Shown piece after piece: positions 28,180-37,207 of a stretch of 64,000 bases of DNA; the stretch's first letter is position 1; every line of letters starts with the position of its first letter. Source of the stretch: Microbacterium sp. BH-3-3-3 (GTDB taxonomy: Bacteria; Actinomycetota; Actinomycetes; Actinomycetales; Microbacteriaceae); NCBI RefSeq assembly GCF_001792815.1, contig NZ_CP017674.1:3286001-3350000 (forward strand), in the 5' to 3' direction. Both the position numbers and the translations under genes were made by a program. Below the pieces are notes generated by a model that searched no databases, had not been told where the DNA came from, and worked only from the letters and a program-made list of their open reading frames with translations.

Positions 28180-28350
28180 ATGGGACTCGACGACAAGATC
28201 AAGAACGCCGCAGAGGACATCACCGGCAAGGCCAAGGAAGCTTTCGGTAAGGCGACCGACAACGAGCGCCTCGAAGCCGAGGGTCAGGCCGATCAGAGCA
28301 AGGCCAACGTCAAGAAGGCCGGCGAAAACGTCAAGGACGCCTTCAAGTAA
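28180..28350 (+). CDS. CsbD family stress protein
   Basis: 56 residues: MGLDDKIKNAAEDITGKAKEAFG and repeated charged amphipathic helices, matching the CsbD family of small, abundant general-stress proteins of unknown mechanism. GGGAGGAG lies 6 nt before ATG 28180, which excludes the in-frame ATG at 28165. Its own strong terminator follows, so it is a single-gene unit, probably stress-induced. Confidence 0.9.
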   Translation: MGLDDKIKNAAEDITGKAKEAFGKATDNERLEAEGQADQSKANVKKAGENVKDAFK

Positions 28351-28361
28351 GTCGCCCTCCC

Positions 28362-28403
28362 CGAATGCCCCGGTCCCGTGCGGATCGGGGCATTCGTCGT
28401 TTT
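28362..28403 (+). terminator. Terminator of the csbD-like gene
   Basis: Perfect 11-bp stem CGAATGCCCCG / CGGGGCATTCG, 13-nt loop, followed by TCGTTTT. Confidence 0.8.
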
Positions 28404-28432
28404 GCGGTGCGGGAGCCGACGCGGCGGGCCGG

Positions 28433-28438
28433 GATAAT
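28433..28438 (+). promoter_or_regulatory. -10 hexamer GATAAT, leaderless start of the aldose epimerase gene
   Basis: GATAAT, 6 nt (GGCGGG), ATG 28445. Confidence 0.5.
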
Positions 28439-28444
28439 GGCGGG

Positions 28445-29413
28445 ATGACCGATGTCGCTCCCACCGAGACCCCCACCGTCGTCTCGGGCACCCCCGTCGT
28501 CCTGCGCGCCCACGGCTATGAGGCCGCGATCGCCAGCGTCGGCGCCTCGCTGCGCTCCCTCACCCACGAGGGGCGCGATCTCGTCGTGCCGTTCGACGCC
28601 GACGAGTTGCGTCCCGCCTATCGCGGGACGACTCTCGCCCCGTGGCCGAACCGGATCGTCGACGGAATTCATCGCTTCGGAGGAGCCGAGCACCAGCTCG
28701 CCCTCACCGAACCCGATCGCGGTCACGCCCTGCACGGCCTGTTGTCGTGGGTCAGCTGGAACGTCTCGGATGCCACCGCCGACGCCGTCACGCTGACGGC
28801 GGCCGTGCCGGCGCAGGCCGGGTACCCGTGGTGGCTCGTCGTCTCGACCACCTACCGCCTCGGCGCCGACGGCCTGACCCAGACCGTGCGTGCCACGAAC
28901 CTCGCCGACACTCCGGCGCCGTGGGGGACCGGTCCCCACCCCTACCTCGTCGCCGGCTCCGCGCCGCTGGACGCCTGGACCCTGGGACTGCCGGCCGACA
29001 CCGTGCTCGAGGTGACGCCGGACCGACTCGCACCCGTGGCGCTGGCATCCGTCACCGTCGATGCCGAACGCTTCGACTTCCGCGCGCCCCGCGTGCTCGG
29101 CGCGGTCGAGATCGACCACGCCTACACCGACCTGGTGCGGGATGCCGGTTCACGGGCGACGGTGACCCTCACCGATCCGTCGGGCACGGGAGTGGCCATG
29201 AGCTGGGACGCCGCGTGCGCCTGGGTGCAGATCCACACCGCCGACCTGCCCGCCGGCCCTGGAACGCCAGGGCACCGCGCGGGACTCGCCGTCGAGCCGA
29301 TGACCTGCGCGCCCGACGCGTTCAACGACGACGCCTACGACTTCGACACCGGGGTGGTCGCCCTCGCCCCGGGAGCGTCGCACGAGGCGAGCTGGACGAT
29401 CTCGGCGCTCTGA
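28445..29413 (+). CDS. Aldose 1-epimerase family protein
   Basis: 322 residues of the galactose-mutarotase fold. Conserved segments are LAPWPNRI, GHALHGLLSW (catalytic-type His), TGPHPYLV (second His) and AVEPMTCAPDAFN with the catalytic Glu. It interconverts alpha and beta forms of a hexose or hexose phosphate; the subgroup matches actinobacterial YeaD/GalM-like proteins. Single gene with leaderless promoter and a classic terminator. Confidence 0.9.
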   Translation: MTDVAPTETPTVVSGTPVVLRAHGYEAAIASVGASLRSLTHEGRDLVVPFDADELRPAYRGTTLAPWPNRIVDGIHRFGGAEHQLALTEPDRGHALHGLLSWVSWNVSDATADAVTLTAAVPAQAGYPWWLVVSTTYRLGADGLTQTVRATNLADTPAPWGTGPHPYLVAGSAPLDAWTLGLPADTVLEVTPDRLAPVALASVTVDAERFDFRAPRVLGAVEIDHAYTDLVRDAGSRATVTLTDPSGTGVAMSWDAACAWVQIHTADLPAGPGTPGHRAGLAVEPMTCAPDAFNDDAYDFDTGVVALAPGASHEASWTISAL

Positions 29414-29419
29414 CGCACG

Positions 29420-29458
29420 ACCGCCCCGTCGCGGAAGTGGCGGGGCGGTTCGTTTTTT
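29420..29458 (+). terminator. Rho-independent terminator after the epimerase gene
   Basis: 9-bp stem ACCGCCCCG / CGGGGCGGT, 12-nt loop, then TCGTTTTTT, the best U-tract in the window. Confidence 0.9.
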
Positions 29459-29465
29459 GCGAGCG

Positions 29466-29873
29466 TCAGACGACCTGGGCTCCGCACATTCCGCAGTCGC
29501 CGCCGACCGACACCTCGACGAAGCAGTCGGGGCACATCGTGCGCACGGGCCGGTCGGTGATCGGCGTGGGCTTGGAGCTGGGCGTGCGGCGCTCGGCACG
29601 AGGAGCGGCCGCGCGGGTGCGCTTCAGCTCGACGGGCGCCGGGGGCGGAGGAGCAGCGGCCGGCGTGTGCTCCTCGCAGTAGAAGCGGACGAATCCGTCG
29701 TGGTGCTTAGGGTGGCGGTGCTTGACGGCCCACAGCTCGGTGCGCTCGTACAGGCGGCCGTCGGTTCCACAGGCGACGCAGCGGGTGGCGTCGCCGGGGA
29801 CGACGTCGGCGACGAGGACAGGGGCGTCGAAGCGGATGGCATCCCGCCAGTCCTGCGACGAAACGATCTTCAT
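29466..29873 (-). CDS. Putative two-zinc-site protein, unknown function
   Basis: 135 residues with three parts: an N-terminal domain (MKIVSSQDWRDAIRFDAP) with TRCVACGTDGR and a distant FYCEEH (a CxxC...C/H set), a Pro/Ala/Arg-rich linker (about 70-105), and a C-terminal ribbon TMCPDCFVEV...CGMCGAQVV (two CxxC pairs). Such proteins in Microbacteriaceae are sometimes mislabelled glucose-6-phosphate dehydrogenase; nothing here supports that. GAAGGG precedes the ATG. Likely cytoplasmic metal- or nucleic-acid-binding. Confidence 0.7.
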   Translation of the reverse strand: MKIVSSQDWRDAIRFDAPVLVADVVPGDATRCVACGTDGRLYERTELWAVKHRHPKHHDGFVRFYCEEHTPAAAPPPPAPVELKRTRAAAPRAERRTPSSKPTPITDRPVRTMCPDCFVEVSVGGDCGMCGAQVV

Positions 29874-30046
29874 GGGGGACCCTTCTTTCGGCGGTTCGGG
29901 CCGCCTCACCCTCAACGGTACGCTCCTCCCCACCCGGCCGGCGACGGGATTCGTGCGCAGAAGGGGTGGACACCGCCTGCGGCCTCCCGGATAGGTTGGA
30001 GACAATTCCCCCGCGTCGGTCTTTCGGCGCCTGTCGAAGGAGAAGC

Positions 30047-31450
30047 ATGGAACTCGCCGCATTGGGAGCCGTCGGAGTCATCGTCGCCATCGTCGTGGTG
30101 GTGGCGGTCGTCGTCCTCCTGGTCCTCTCGCTCATCATCCGCGGCTGGTACCGCGTCGCCAAGGCCGACGAAGCCCTGGTCATCGTCGGTAAGCGCCAGA
30201 AGAGCTCTGACGGCAACTCGTCGCGGATCACCGTCATCACCGGCGGTGGCGCGATCGTCAACCCGCTCACCCAGCGCGGCGAGATGATCTCGCTCCGTGC
30301 CCGCCAGATCAAGATGGAGCCCACGGCGCAGTCGTCGACGGGCGTCACCGTGAACGTCAGCGGTGTCGCGCTGGTGAAGATCGGCTCCGACCCCGAATCC
30401 GTGCGTCGTGCGGCCGAGCGCTTCGCCTCGCAGGACAAGGCGATCGAGCAGTTCACCACCGAGCAGCTCGAGGGTGCGCTGCGCGGAGTGGTCGCGACCC
30501 TGACCGTCGAAGAGCTCATGCGGGACCGCCAGCGGCTGTCGGACCAGATCGCCGAGGGCATCAAGCAGGACCTCTCGTCGCAGGGGCTCATCCTCGACTC
30601 GTTCCAGATCCAGGGCATCACCGACCTGAACGGTTACATCTCGGCGCTGGGTGCCACCGAGGTCGAGCGCGTCAAGCGCGAGGCCGAGGTCGCCCGCATC
30701 AACGCCGTGCGCGAGATCCGCGCGCGCCAGATCGCCACCGACGAGGCCAACCTGATCGAGCAGACCGCGCTCGACAAGAACAGCGCCGCGGCCAAGGCCG
30801 AGGTCGGCCGTGCCAACGCCGAGGCCGAGCAGGCCGAGGCCCTCGCGCGCGCCGAACGCCGCCAGGCCGTGCTCGAGCAGGAGGCGCAGAACACCGAGGC
30901 GCGCCTGGAGTCCGAGGTCAACCGCGTCGCCGACGCCGACCTGTACCAGCGTCAGAAGAACGCCGACGCCGACTCGTACGCGCAGATCAAGGCCGCGCAG
31001 GCCCGCGCGCAGATCGCCGAGCAAGAGGCCGCGGCCGTGCGCGTGCGCGCCGAGGCCGACGCGCAGTCGGTGCGCCTGGCCGGCGAGGCCCGCGCCGAGG
31101 CGATCCGCGCCGAGGCCGAGGCCCTGGCGCACAACCAGGAGGCTCTGCTCGCGCAGCGTGCCCTCGAGGCGCTCGTGCCGATGATGACCGAGTTCGCGAA
31201 GGGGTTCGACCGCGTCGGCTCCATCACGGTGCTCGGCGGAGAGGGTGCCAGCGGACACCTCGCCGCGGAATCGGCGACGGGCCTGCGCTCGTCGTTCGAG
31301 GCCGTGCGCGCGGCGACCGGCATCGACCTGACGCAGATCATCCAGGGCCGTGCGATGGCCGACGCGTTCGCGAACGCGCAGCACCCGACCACCGCTGCGG
31401 CTGCTCCGGCCCCGGCGACGACGCCCACGGCCCCCGAGCCCGGGGCCTGA
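30047..31450 (+). CDS. Flotillin-like SPFH domain protein
   Basis: 467 residues: N-terminal hydrophobic anchor (about 7-33), SPFH/band-7 domain (about 35-210: WYRVAKADEALVIVGKR, VNVSGVALVKIG), then a long Ala/Glu-rich coiled coil (215-375) with the EA repeats of flotillins, and a disordered Ala/Pro tail. Flotillins organise membrane microdomains and oligomerise through the coil. GAAGGAGAA precedes ATG 30047; the open frame upstream has no homology. The Fpg/Nei gene follows after 15 bp. Confidence 0.92.
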   Translation: MELAALGAVGVIVAIVVVVAVVVLLVLSLIIRGWYRVAKADEALVIVGKRQKSSDGNSSRITVITGGGAIVNPLTQRGEMISLRARQIKMEPTAQSSTGVTVNVSGVALVKIGSDPESVRRAAERFASQDKAIEQFTTEQLEGALRGVVATLTVEELMRDRQRLSDQIAEGIKQDLSSQGLILDSFQIQGITDLNGYISALGATEVERVKREAEVARINAVREIRARQIATDEANLIEQTALDKNSAAAKAEVGRANAEAEQAEALARAERRQAVLEQEAQNTEARLESEVNRVADADLYQRQKNADADSYAQIKAAQARAQIAEQEAAAVRVRAEADAQSVRLAGEARAEAIRAEAEALAHNQEALLAQRALEALVPMMTEFAKGFDRVGSITVLGGEGASGHLAAESATGLRSSFEAVRAATGIDLTQIIQGRAMADAFANAQHPTTAAAAPAPATTPTAPEPGA

Positions 31451-31465
31451 GCGCGGGGTCGTTCC

Positions 31466-32311
31466 ATGCCCGAAGCCCCCGAAGTCGAGGCGCTCACGCT
31501 GTTCCTGCGTGAGCGCCTCGGCGGGCACGTGGTGCGCGACGTCGAGCTCGTCGAGGGGCGTGCGCTCAAGACACGGCCGCGGCCGCTCGACGAGCTCGTG
31601 GGGCGCACCGTGACCGGGGTGACCCGGCACGGCAAGCACCTCGACCTCGACTTCGACGGCGTGCACCTCGGCGTGGGCTTCGGTCGGGCCGGGTGGGCGA
31701 CGTGGACGGACGCGGGCGCCGAGTCCGACGTCGAGCCCGGCTCCGGTTCGGTGGATGCCGTCGCACCGGCGGCGGTGATCGCGCGCCTCGTGCTCGACGA
31801 CGGCATCCTGGGGATCACCGACGCGGGGGACTGGCTTTCGGTGCAGTTGCACGTCGTCGATGCGGCGAACGAGGTTCCGTCGGTCGCGAAGCTCGGACCC
31901 GATGCCATCGACCCCGCGTTCTCACGCGAGGCGCTGGCGCACGCTCTCGGCGGACGGCGCAAACAGCTCAAAGCGCTGCTGCAGGAGCAGGAGTCGCTCG
32001 CCGGCATCGGCAACGCGTACTCCGACGAGATCCTCTTCGCCGCCCGACTGTCGCCCGTCGCGCACGCGTCGAGCCTCTCGAGCGACGACGTCTCGCGGTT
32101 GCACGCGGCGCTGCACGACACGCTGACCGCCGCGGTGCTGGCGCGGCGGGGCGTCCCCATCGCCCAGCAGAAGGCCGCCAAGGTGGCGGCCATGGCGGTG
32201 CACGGGCGCACGGGCGAGCCCTGCCCCGACTGCGGCGGTGTGATCGAGGACATCCCCGGTACGAAGGGCGGCGGGCAGTACTGCCCGTCGTGCCAGGTGC
32301 TGCCGGGCTGA
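31466..32311 (+). CDS. Fpg/Nei family DNA glycosylase
   Basis: 281 residues. The N-terminus MPEAPEVEAL gives the catalytic Pro and Glu after Met removal; the H2TH region contains QEQESLAGIGNAYSDEILF; the C-terminal zinc finger is CPDCGG...YCPSCQ (CxxC-x16-CxxC). These enzymes excise oxidised bases and nick the abasic site. The finger lacks the usual Arg-Thr before the second CxxC (GGGQYCPSC), placing it with the less studied actinobacterial Nei-like group. It may be co-transcribed with the SPFH gene. Confidence 0.9.
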   Translation: MPEAPEVEALTLFLRERLGGHVVRDVELVEGRALKTRPRPLDELVGRTVTGVTRHGKHLDLDFDGVHLGVGFGRAGWATWTDAGAESDVEPGSGSVDAVAPAAVIARLVLDDGILGITDAGDWLSVQLHVVDAANEVPSVAKLGPDAIDPAFSREALAHALGGRRKQLKALLQEQESLAGIGNAYSDEILFAARLSPVAHASSLSSDDVSRLHAALHDTLTAAVLARRGVPIAQQKAAKVAAMAVHGRTGEPCPDCGGVIEDIPGTKGGGQYCPSCQVLPG

Positions 32312-32423
32312 TCGGCCGCTCGTCTCGTGCGGGGGTCGCGTCGGGCGGGCGCGGGACCGAGGGGTGTCCGTGGGAAACCAGTCGGACCATCGCCCCACCA
32401 ACGCCCGCTCGGCCGAAACGACG

Positions 32424-32451
32424 ACGGCCCCGAGCCGAAGCCCGGGGCCGT
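32424..32451. terminator. Terminator between the glycosylase and PfpI genes
   Basis: ACGGCCCCG / CGGGGCCGT stem (9 bp, 10-nt loop) in the 155-bp gap between two convergent genes. Confidence 0.65.
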
Positions 32452-32466
32452 TGCCGACGGAGACGC

Positions 32467-33015
32467 TCAGGCCGTCTGGCCGGGGTGCTTCCCCTCGGCG
32501 ATCTCTTCGACGAGCTTGGCGTTGAACGCGGGCAGGTCGTCGGGGTTGCGGCTCGAGACGAGCCCCTGGTCGACGTGCACTTCCTCGTCGACCCACGTGG
32601 CTCCGGCGTTTCGCAGGTCGGTCTTCAAGGTCGGGTAGCTGGTGAGGGTGCGGCCCTTCAGCACGTCGGCCTCGGTGAGGATCCAGCCCCCGTGGCAGAT
32701 GACGGCGACCGGCTTGTGCTGGTCGAAGAAATCGCGCGTGAAGGACACGGCATCCTGGACGATGCGGATGTCGTCGGCGTTCTGCACGCCGCCGGGCAGC
32801 ACGAGGGCATCGAAGTCGGCTGCCGAGGCCGAGCCCACGGCGAGGTCGACGGGCTGCTGGTGCCCCTTCTCGCCGGTGATGCTGCCGTCGGCGGGCGAGA
32901 CGAGCACGGCTTCGGCGCCCGCGGAGGTGACGGCCTCCCACGGGCTCGTGAGCTCGCTGTCTTCGAATCCGTCGGTGAGCAGGAAGGCGATGCGCTTGCC
33001 GGTGAGATCGGTCAT
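32467..33015 (-). CDS. DJ-1/PfpI family protein
   Basis: 182 residues of the type 1 glutamine-amidotransferase-like fold. The nucleophile elbow is AVICHGGW with Cys at about 112 and a neighbouring His; the Glu of the family is in TDGFEDSELT. Relatives are intracellular proteases, deglycases or chaperones (YhbO/PfpI); the exact activity is uncertain. ATG 33013-33015 is preceded by GAGAGAG. Convergent with the glycosylase. Confidence 0.9.
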   Translation of the reverse strand: MTDLTGKRIAFLLTDGFEDSELTSPWEAVTSAGAEAVLVSPADGSITGEKGHQQPVDLAVGSASAADFDALVLPGGVQNADDIRIVQDAVSFTRDFFDQHKPVAVICHGGWILTEADVLKGRTLTSYPTLKTDLRNAGATWVDEEVHVDQGLVSSRNPDDLPAFNAKLVEEIAEGKHPGQTA

Positions 33016-33171
33016 GGTGCGACTCTCTCTTTCTCGATTAGGAACGCCTTCCACGCTAGAAACCGCCGCGCGGACGGGGGCGGGGGTTGCGGATGCCGCG
33101 CCCCGGCGTTAGCGGTGACGTGCGTCGATCGCCCGGTTCCGTCGGCGGCCCGCCGGAGTCCTGCGCGGGCG

Positions 33172-33177
33172 TAGCAT
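33172..33177 (+). promoter_or_regulatory. -10 hexamer TAGCAT upstream of the Cys-rich peptide
   Basis: TAGCAT, 7 nt, ATG 33185; the same spacing as other leaderless genes supports the small gene being real. Confidence 0.5.
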
Positions 33178-33184
33178 GGAGCGC

Positions 33185-33322
33185 ATGTCCGCTGACACCA
33201 CGTCTGAGACGACTTCTGCATCGAAGCCGCTGATCACGCTTCTGAACGCTCCCGTCGAAGAGAAGGACGAGTCTCGCCCCGCGGCGTCGCAGTGCTGCGG
33301 CGGCGGTTCCTGCTCGCTCTGA
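33185..33322 (+). CDS. 45-residue peptide with C-terminal CCGGGSC motif
   Basis: Reads MSADTTSETTSASKPLI, then TLLNAPVEEKDESRPAASQ and ends CCGGGSCSL. A Thr/Ser-rich N-terminus, a short hydrophobic middle and three clustered cysteines at the end suggest metal or thiol chemistry. No signal peptide. Evidence for a real gene: ATG with a leaderless TAGCAT box, codon use like its neighbours (strong G/C third positions with few rare codons), and no overlap with other genes. I do not recognise a family; it could also be a modified-peptide precursor, but no modification enzymes are adjacent. Confidence 0.6.
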   Translation: MSADTTSETTSASKPLITLLNAPVEEKDESRPAASQCCGGGSCSL

Positions 33323-33382
33323 GCCTGTACCCCCGGCGCACCCGGCCCGTCGTGGTCATGTCGTCCGGCGCACCGTGATCTG

Positions 33383-33410
33383 ACCTGCGCCCCGGGACCT
33401 GCGCCCCGGG
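33383..33410. repeat. 14-bp tandem duplication
   Basis: ACCTGCGCCCCGGG occurs twice in direct succession in the gap between the peptide gene and the MFS gene. The rest of this 164-bp gap holds only a weak GGGGCGC/GCGCCCC hairpin (33463-33486) at the end of the MFS gene. Confidence 0.6.
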
Positions 33411-33486
33411 ACGCGCATCCCGGCGCTGTCGTCGTTGTGCCTCCCCGCGCGTCATCACCGCCGGGGCGCGATCAGCGTTGCGCCCC

Positions 33487-34968
33487 TCAGTGCGCGATCG
33501 GCGCCGCGCCCTCGGGCTGATCGGCGGGCTTGCGAATGAGGAACGCTCCCACGATCAGGGGCACCGAGATGATCGCGGCGACGAGGAACGCGGCCCGCGT
33601 TCCCGCAGCTCCGGCCTCGAGGCCCCCGCCCGCCGCGGCCGAGACCGACGACATCAGCGTGACCAGCAGAGCGATACCGGCGGCGCCGGCGACCTGCTGC
33701 ACGGTTCCCACGACGGCGGAGCCGTACGAGTAGAACCGGGGCTCGAGCGAACCGAGGGATGCCGTGAACAGCGGCGTGAACGACAGCGCGAGACCGATCA
33801 TCATCACGGTCTGCACCGCGATGAGCAGCGCGAACGGGGTGTCGGTGCCGACGGTCGTGTAGAACCACAGCGAGCCGCTGGTGATCACGGCGCCCGGCAC
33901 GAGCAGCACCTGCGTGCCGAAGCGGTCGTAGATGCGCCCGATCACGGGACCCGCGAGGCCCATCGCGAGAGAGCCGGGCAGCACGGCCAGGCCCGTCTCG
34001 AGGGGCGTCTTCTCGAGCACCGTCTGCAGGTAGAGGGGCAGCAGCGTGATCGCGCCGAAGAACGCCATCGACATCACGCCGAGCTGCGCCACCGAGAGGG
34101 TGAAGTTGCGGGAGCGGAACACGCGCAGGTCGAGCAGGGCGCTGTCGCTGCGCTGGAGCCGTGTCTGACGCCAGACGAAGAGGCCCAGTCCGATCACACC
34201 CACCGCGAGCGAGGCGATGAGGGTCACGAGCGAGGTCGACGCGGCATCCGGGTCGGAACCGTGGCCGCCGCCGATCTGGCTGAGGCCGAAAACGAGGCCG
34301 CCGAAGCCGAGCGCCGAGAGCACCACCGACGGGATGTCGATGGGGGCGTTGCGGGTCTCGCCGAGGTTGTGGATCCAGCGGGCGCCCACGAAGAGGGCGA
34401 CCAGGGCGATGGGCAGCACGATGCCGAAGATCCAGTGCCACCCGAGCGACTGCAGCACGAGCCCCGACATGGTCGGACCGATCGCGGGGGCGAGCGCCAT
34501 GACGATGCTGACGCGCCCCATCATGCGTCCGCGCTGCTGCGGCGGCACGATCGTCATGATCGTGGTCATCAGCAGCGGCATCATGATGGCGGTCCCCGAG
34601 GCCTGGATGACGCGGGCGACCACGAGGACCTCGAACCCGGGGGCGAGGAAGGCCACGAGCGTGCCGGTCGAGAACAGCGACATCGCCGCGATGAAGACCT
34701 GACGCGTGGTGAAGCGCTGCAGCAGGAAGCCCGTGATCGGGATGACGACGGCCATCGTCAGCATGAACGCGGTGGTCAGCCACTGCGCGGCGACGGCCGT
34801 GATGCCCAGGTCGCGAATGAGGAACGGGATCGCGACGTTCATCGTCGTCTCGTTGAGGATCGCGACGAACGCGGCGGTGAGCAGCAGCCAGATGACGCGG
34901 CTCTGCTCGGTGGTCACGCCCGAGGCGGTGGCGGGCGGGGAAGCGACGGGGGTGCCGGTGGCAGCCAT
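33487..34968 (-). CDS. MFS transporter, EmrB/QacA (DHA2) type
   Basis: 493 residues with about 14 hydrophobic helices. The opening AAFVAILNETTMNVAIPFL is the DHA2 motif D1; motif A-like and RVIQASGTAIMMPL (motif C region, GPT follows in PAIGPTMSG) are typical of multidrug exporters with 14 helices. Proton-driven drug or metabolite efflux is inferred; no substrate. AAAGGACC precedes ATG 34968. It is divergent from an ABC exporter. Confidence 0.92.
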   Translation of the reverse strand: MAATGTPVASPPATASGVTTEQSRVIWLLLTAAFVAILNETTMNVAIPFLIRDLGITAVAAQWLTTAFMLTMAVVIPITGFLLQRFTTRQVFIAAMSLFSTGTLVAFLAPGFEVLVVARVIQASGTAIMMPLLMTTIMTIVPPQQRGRMMGRVSIVMALAPAIGPTMSGLVLQSLGWHWIFGIVLPIALVALFVGARWIHNLGETRNAPIDIPSVVLSALGFGGLVFGLSQIGGGHGSDPDAASTSLVTLIASLAVGVIGLGLFVWRQTRLQRSDSALLDLRVFRSRNFTLSVAQLGVMSMAFFGAITLLPLYLQTVLEKTPLETGLAVLPGSLAMGLAGPVIGRIYDRFGTQVLLVPGAVITSGSLWFYTTVGTDTPFALLIAVQTVMMIGLALSFTPLFTASLGSLEPRFYSYGSAVVGTVQQVAGAAGIALLVTLMSSVSAAAGGGLEAGAAGTRAAFLVAAIISVPLIVGAFLIRKPADQPEGAAPIAH

Positions 34969-35160
34969 GACGAGGTCCTTTTCGTGCGGGGGGCTTCGTG
35001 GCGCCGGAGAGGCGACGTGCCTCAGACCGAACGGCAGCGGTCGGCGGGATATTCCGACGTCGAGAGAAATTCGCCGGGACGATGTCGGGGAAGCGCGGGT
35101 CGGGGTCTCGCGGCCGCCCTCCGCGGTGCACGGGCGGGAGCCGGTGTCGGCGGTCGGACG

Positions 35161-35166
35161 TAGGCT
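35161..35166 (+). promoter_or_regulatory. -10 hexamer TAGGCT, leaderless start of the ABC exporter
   Basis: TAGGCT, 7 nt, ATG 35174. Confidence 0.5.
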
Positions 35167-35173
35167 GGCCCGC

Positions 35174-37117
35174 ATGACCCCGGGTGGAGTAGGCGGAAGC
35201 ATGTTCCGCGGCGTGGACGCCGCCGAACAGCGCCGACGCAACTCCCAGGCACCGCGCGTCGCGAACCTCGGACGACGGGTCGTCGACCTGTTCCGGCCCT
35301 ATCGCGGTCGCATCGTCATGACGGCGGTGCTCGTGGTGGTGGGGGCGGCGATCGCGGTCATCCCGCCGCTGCTGGTGCAGCGCATCTTCGACGACGCGCT
35401 CTTCCCGATCGACGGGTCGCGCCCCGATCTGCAGCTGCTCGCCGTGCTGGTCAGCATCATGATGGTGCTGTTCCTGGTGTCGGCGGGGCTGAACGTGGGG
35501 CAGACGTGGTTCACGGCGACCGTGGGCAACCGCGTGACGGGCGATCTGCGCACGCGCCTGTTCGATCACCTGCAATCGATGGAGCTCGGGTTCTTCACCC
35601 GCACGAAGACGGGCGTCATCCAGTCGCGTCTGCAGAACGACGTCGGCGGCGTGTCGGGCGTGCTGACCAACACGGTCACCAGCATCCTCGGCAACGCGGT
35701 GACGGTGATCGCCTCGCTCGTGGCGATGATCCTCATCGATTGGCGACTGACCCTCATCGCCGTCGCGCTCATGCCGTTCCTCATCTTCGTGCAGCGCCGG
35801 GTGGGGCAGGTGCGTGCGCGCATCGCGGGCGAGACGCAGGAGTCCCTGTCGGAGCTCTCGGCGATCACTCAAGAGACGTTGAGCGTGTCCGGCATCCTGC
35901 TGTCGAAGTCGTTCAACCGCCAGCGCACCGAGTCGGCACGCTTCGACGCCGAGAACGACAACCAGGTGCACCTGCAGGTGCGGCGCGCGATGAGCGGCCA
36001 GGGCTTCTTCGCGGTGGTGCAGGTCATCATGTCGAGCGTCCCCGCCGTGATCTACCTCGTCGCGGGGTATCTCATCGCCGGTGGGGCGGGTGCCATCACC
36101 GCCGGCACCATCGTGGCCTTCACGACCGTGCAGGCGCGGCTGCTCATGCCGCTGATGGGGCTCATGCGCGTGGCGCTCGACGTGCAGACCTCGTCGGCGC
36201 TGTTCGCCCGCATCTTCGAGTACCTCGACCTGCAGCCGGCCATCGTCGACGTCCCCGACGCCCTACCGGTCTCGGCCGCGCCAGGCCCGGTAGGGCGGGT
36301 CGAGTTCCGCGACGTGGAGTTCCGCTACCCCGACGCACCCGCGAACGCGCGGCCCACGCTCGACGGGGTCTCGTTCACCGTCGAACCCGGGCAGCACGTG
36401 GCGTTCGTGGGCCCCTCGGGGGCGGGCAAGACGACGATCCTGTACCTGACGCCGCGCATGTACGAGGCGTCGGGCGGTGCGTTGCTGTTCTCGGGAGCCG
36501 ACGTGCGCGACCTCGATCGGGCCTCGATCGTCGACGAGATCGGCATCGTGTCGCAAGAGACGTACCTGTTCCACGCGACGGTGCGCGAGAACCTGCGCTA
36601 CGCCCGCCCCGAGGCCTCCGACGACGAGATCGAGGCCGCCTGTCGCGCCGCGAACATCCACCACGTCATCGCCGGCTTCGAAGCCGGATACGACACCGTC
36701 GTCGGTGAGCGCGGATACCGCCTCTCGGGCGGCGAGAAGCAGCGCATCGCGATCGCGCGCGTGCTGCTCAAAGACCCTCCCGTGCTGCTGCTCGACGAGG
36801 CCACGAGTGCTCTCGACACCGTGTCGGAGCGCATCGTTCAAGAGGCCCTCGAGACCGCGTCGCACGGGCGCACGACGCTGTCGATCGCGCACCGCCTGTC
36901 GACGGTCATCAGTGCCGATCAGATCCACGTCGTCGACGCGGGTCGCATCGTGGAGTCGGGTACCCACTCCGAACTGCTCGCCGCGGGAGGGCTGTACTCC
37001 AGCCTCGCCGCCGAGCAGCTCGCCGCCTCGTTCGTCCTCGCCGACGAGCAGCTCGACGCGGCGGGCCTCGCCCGCGCGGCACTGCCCTCCCGCCGGGCGG
37101 ATGAACCGCCGGAGTGA
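35174..37117 (+). CDS. ABC exporter, fused membrane and ATPase domains
   Basis: 647 residues: six transmembrane helices (about 45-320, ABC type-1 fold) then an ATPase domain with Walker A GPSGAGKTT (about 415), Q-loop GIVSQETYL, signature LSGGEKQ, Walker B VLLLDEATSALD and the switch His in SIAHRLS. As a half-transporter it should act as a dimer, MsbA/LmrA-like. The extended C-terminal tail is unremarkable. The upstream in-frame open stretch is excluded by the leaderless start. Confidence 0.93.
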   Translation: MTPGGVGGSMFRGVDAAEQRRRNSQAPRVANLGRRVVDLFRPYRGRIVMTAVLVVVGAAIAVIPPLLVQRIFDDALFPIDGSRPDLQLLAVLVSIMMVLFLVSAGLNVGQTWFTATVGNRVTGDLRTRLFDHLQSMELGFFTRTKTGVIQSRLQNDVGGVSGVLTNTVTSILGNAVTVIASLVAMILIDWRLTLIAVALMPFLIFVQRRVGQVRARIAGETQESLSELSAITQETLSVSGILLSKSFNRQRTESARFDAENDNQVHLQVRRAMSGQGFFAVVQVIMSSVPAVIYLVAGYLIAGGAGAITAGTIVAFTTVQARLLMPLMGLMRVALDVQTSSALFARIFEYLDLQPAIVDVPDALPVSAAPGPVGRVEFRDVEFRYPDAPANARPTLDGVSFTVEPGQHVAFVGPSGAGKTTILYLTPRMYEASGGALLFSGADVRDLDRASIVDEIGIVSQETYLFHATVRENLRYARPEASDDEIEAACRAANIHHVIAGFEAGYDTVVGERGYRLSGGEKQRIAIARVLLKDPPVLLLDEATSALDTVSERIVQEALETASHGRTTLSIAHRLSTVISADQIHVVDAGRIVESGTHSELLAAGGLYSSLAAEQLAASFVLADEQLDAAGLARAALPSRRADEPPE

Positions 37118-37207
37118 ACGATCGTCGTCGTGGGTCGGGATCGGCCGCAGCGATGAGTGAAGGGACGCCCGACGGCTCGACGGGCGGAGTCGCCCGGCGG
37201 CGTGCCC

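Noticed and set aside
33463..33486. GGGGCGC/GCGCCCC hairpin as a terminator
   Set aside because: Only 7 bp, no U-tract; may be chance.
35022..35252. Short frame in the MFS/ABC gap
   Set aside because: Antisense to the ABC start and without homology.
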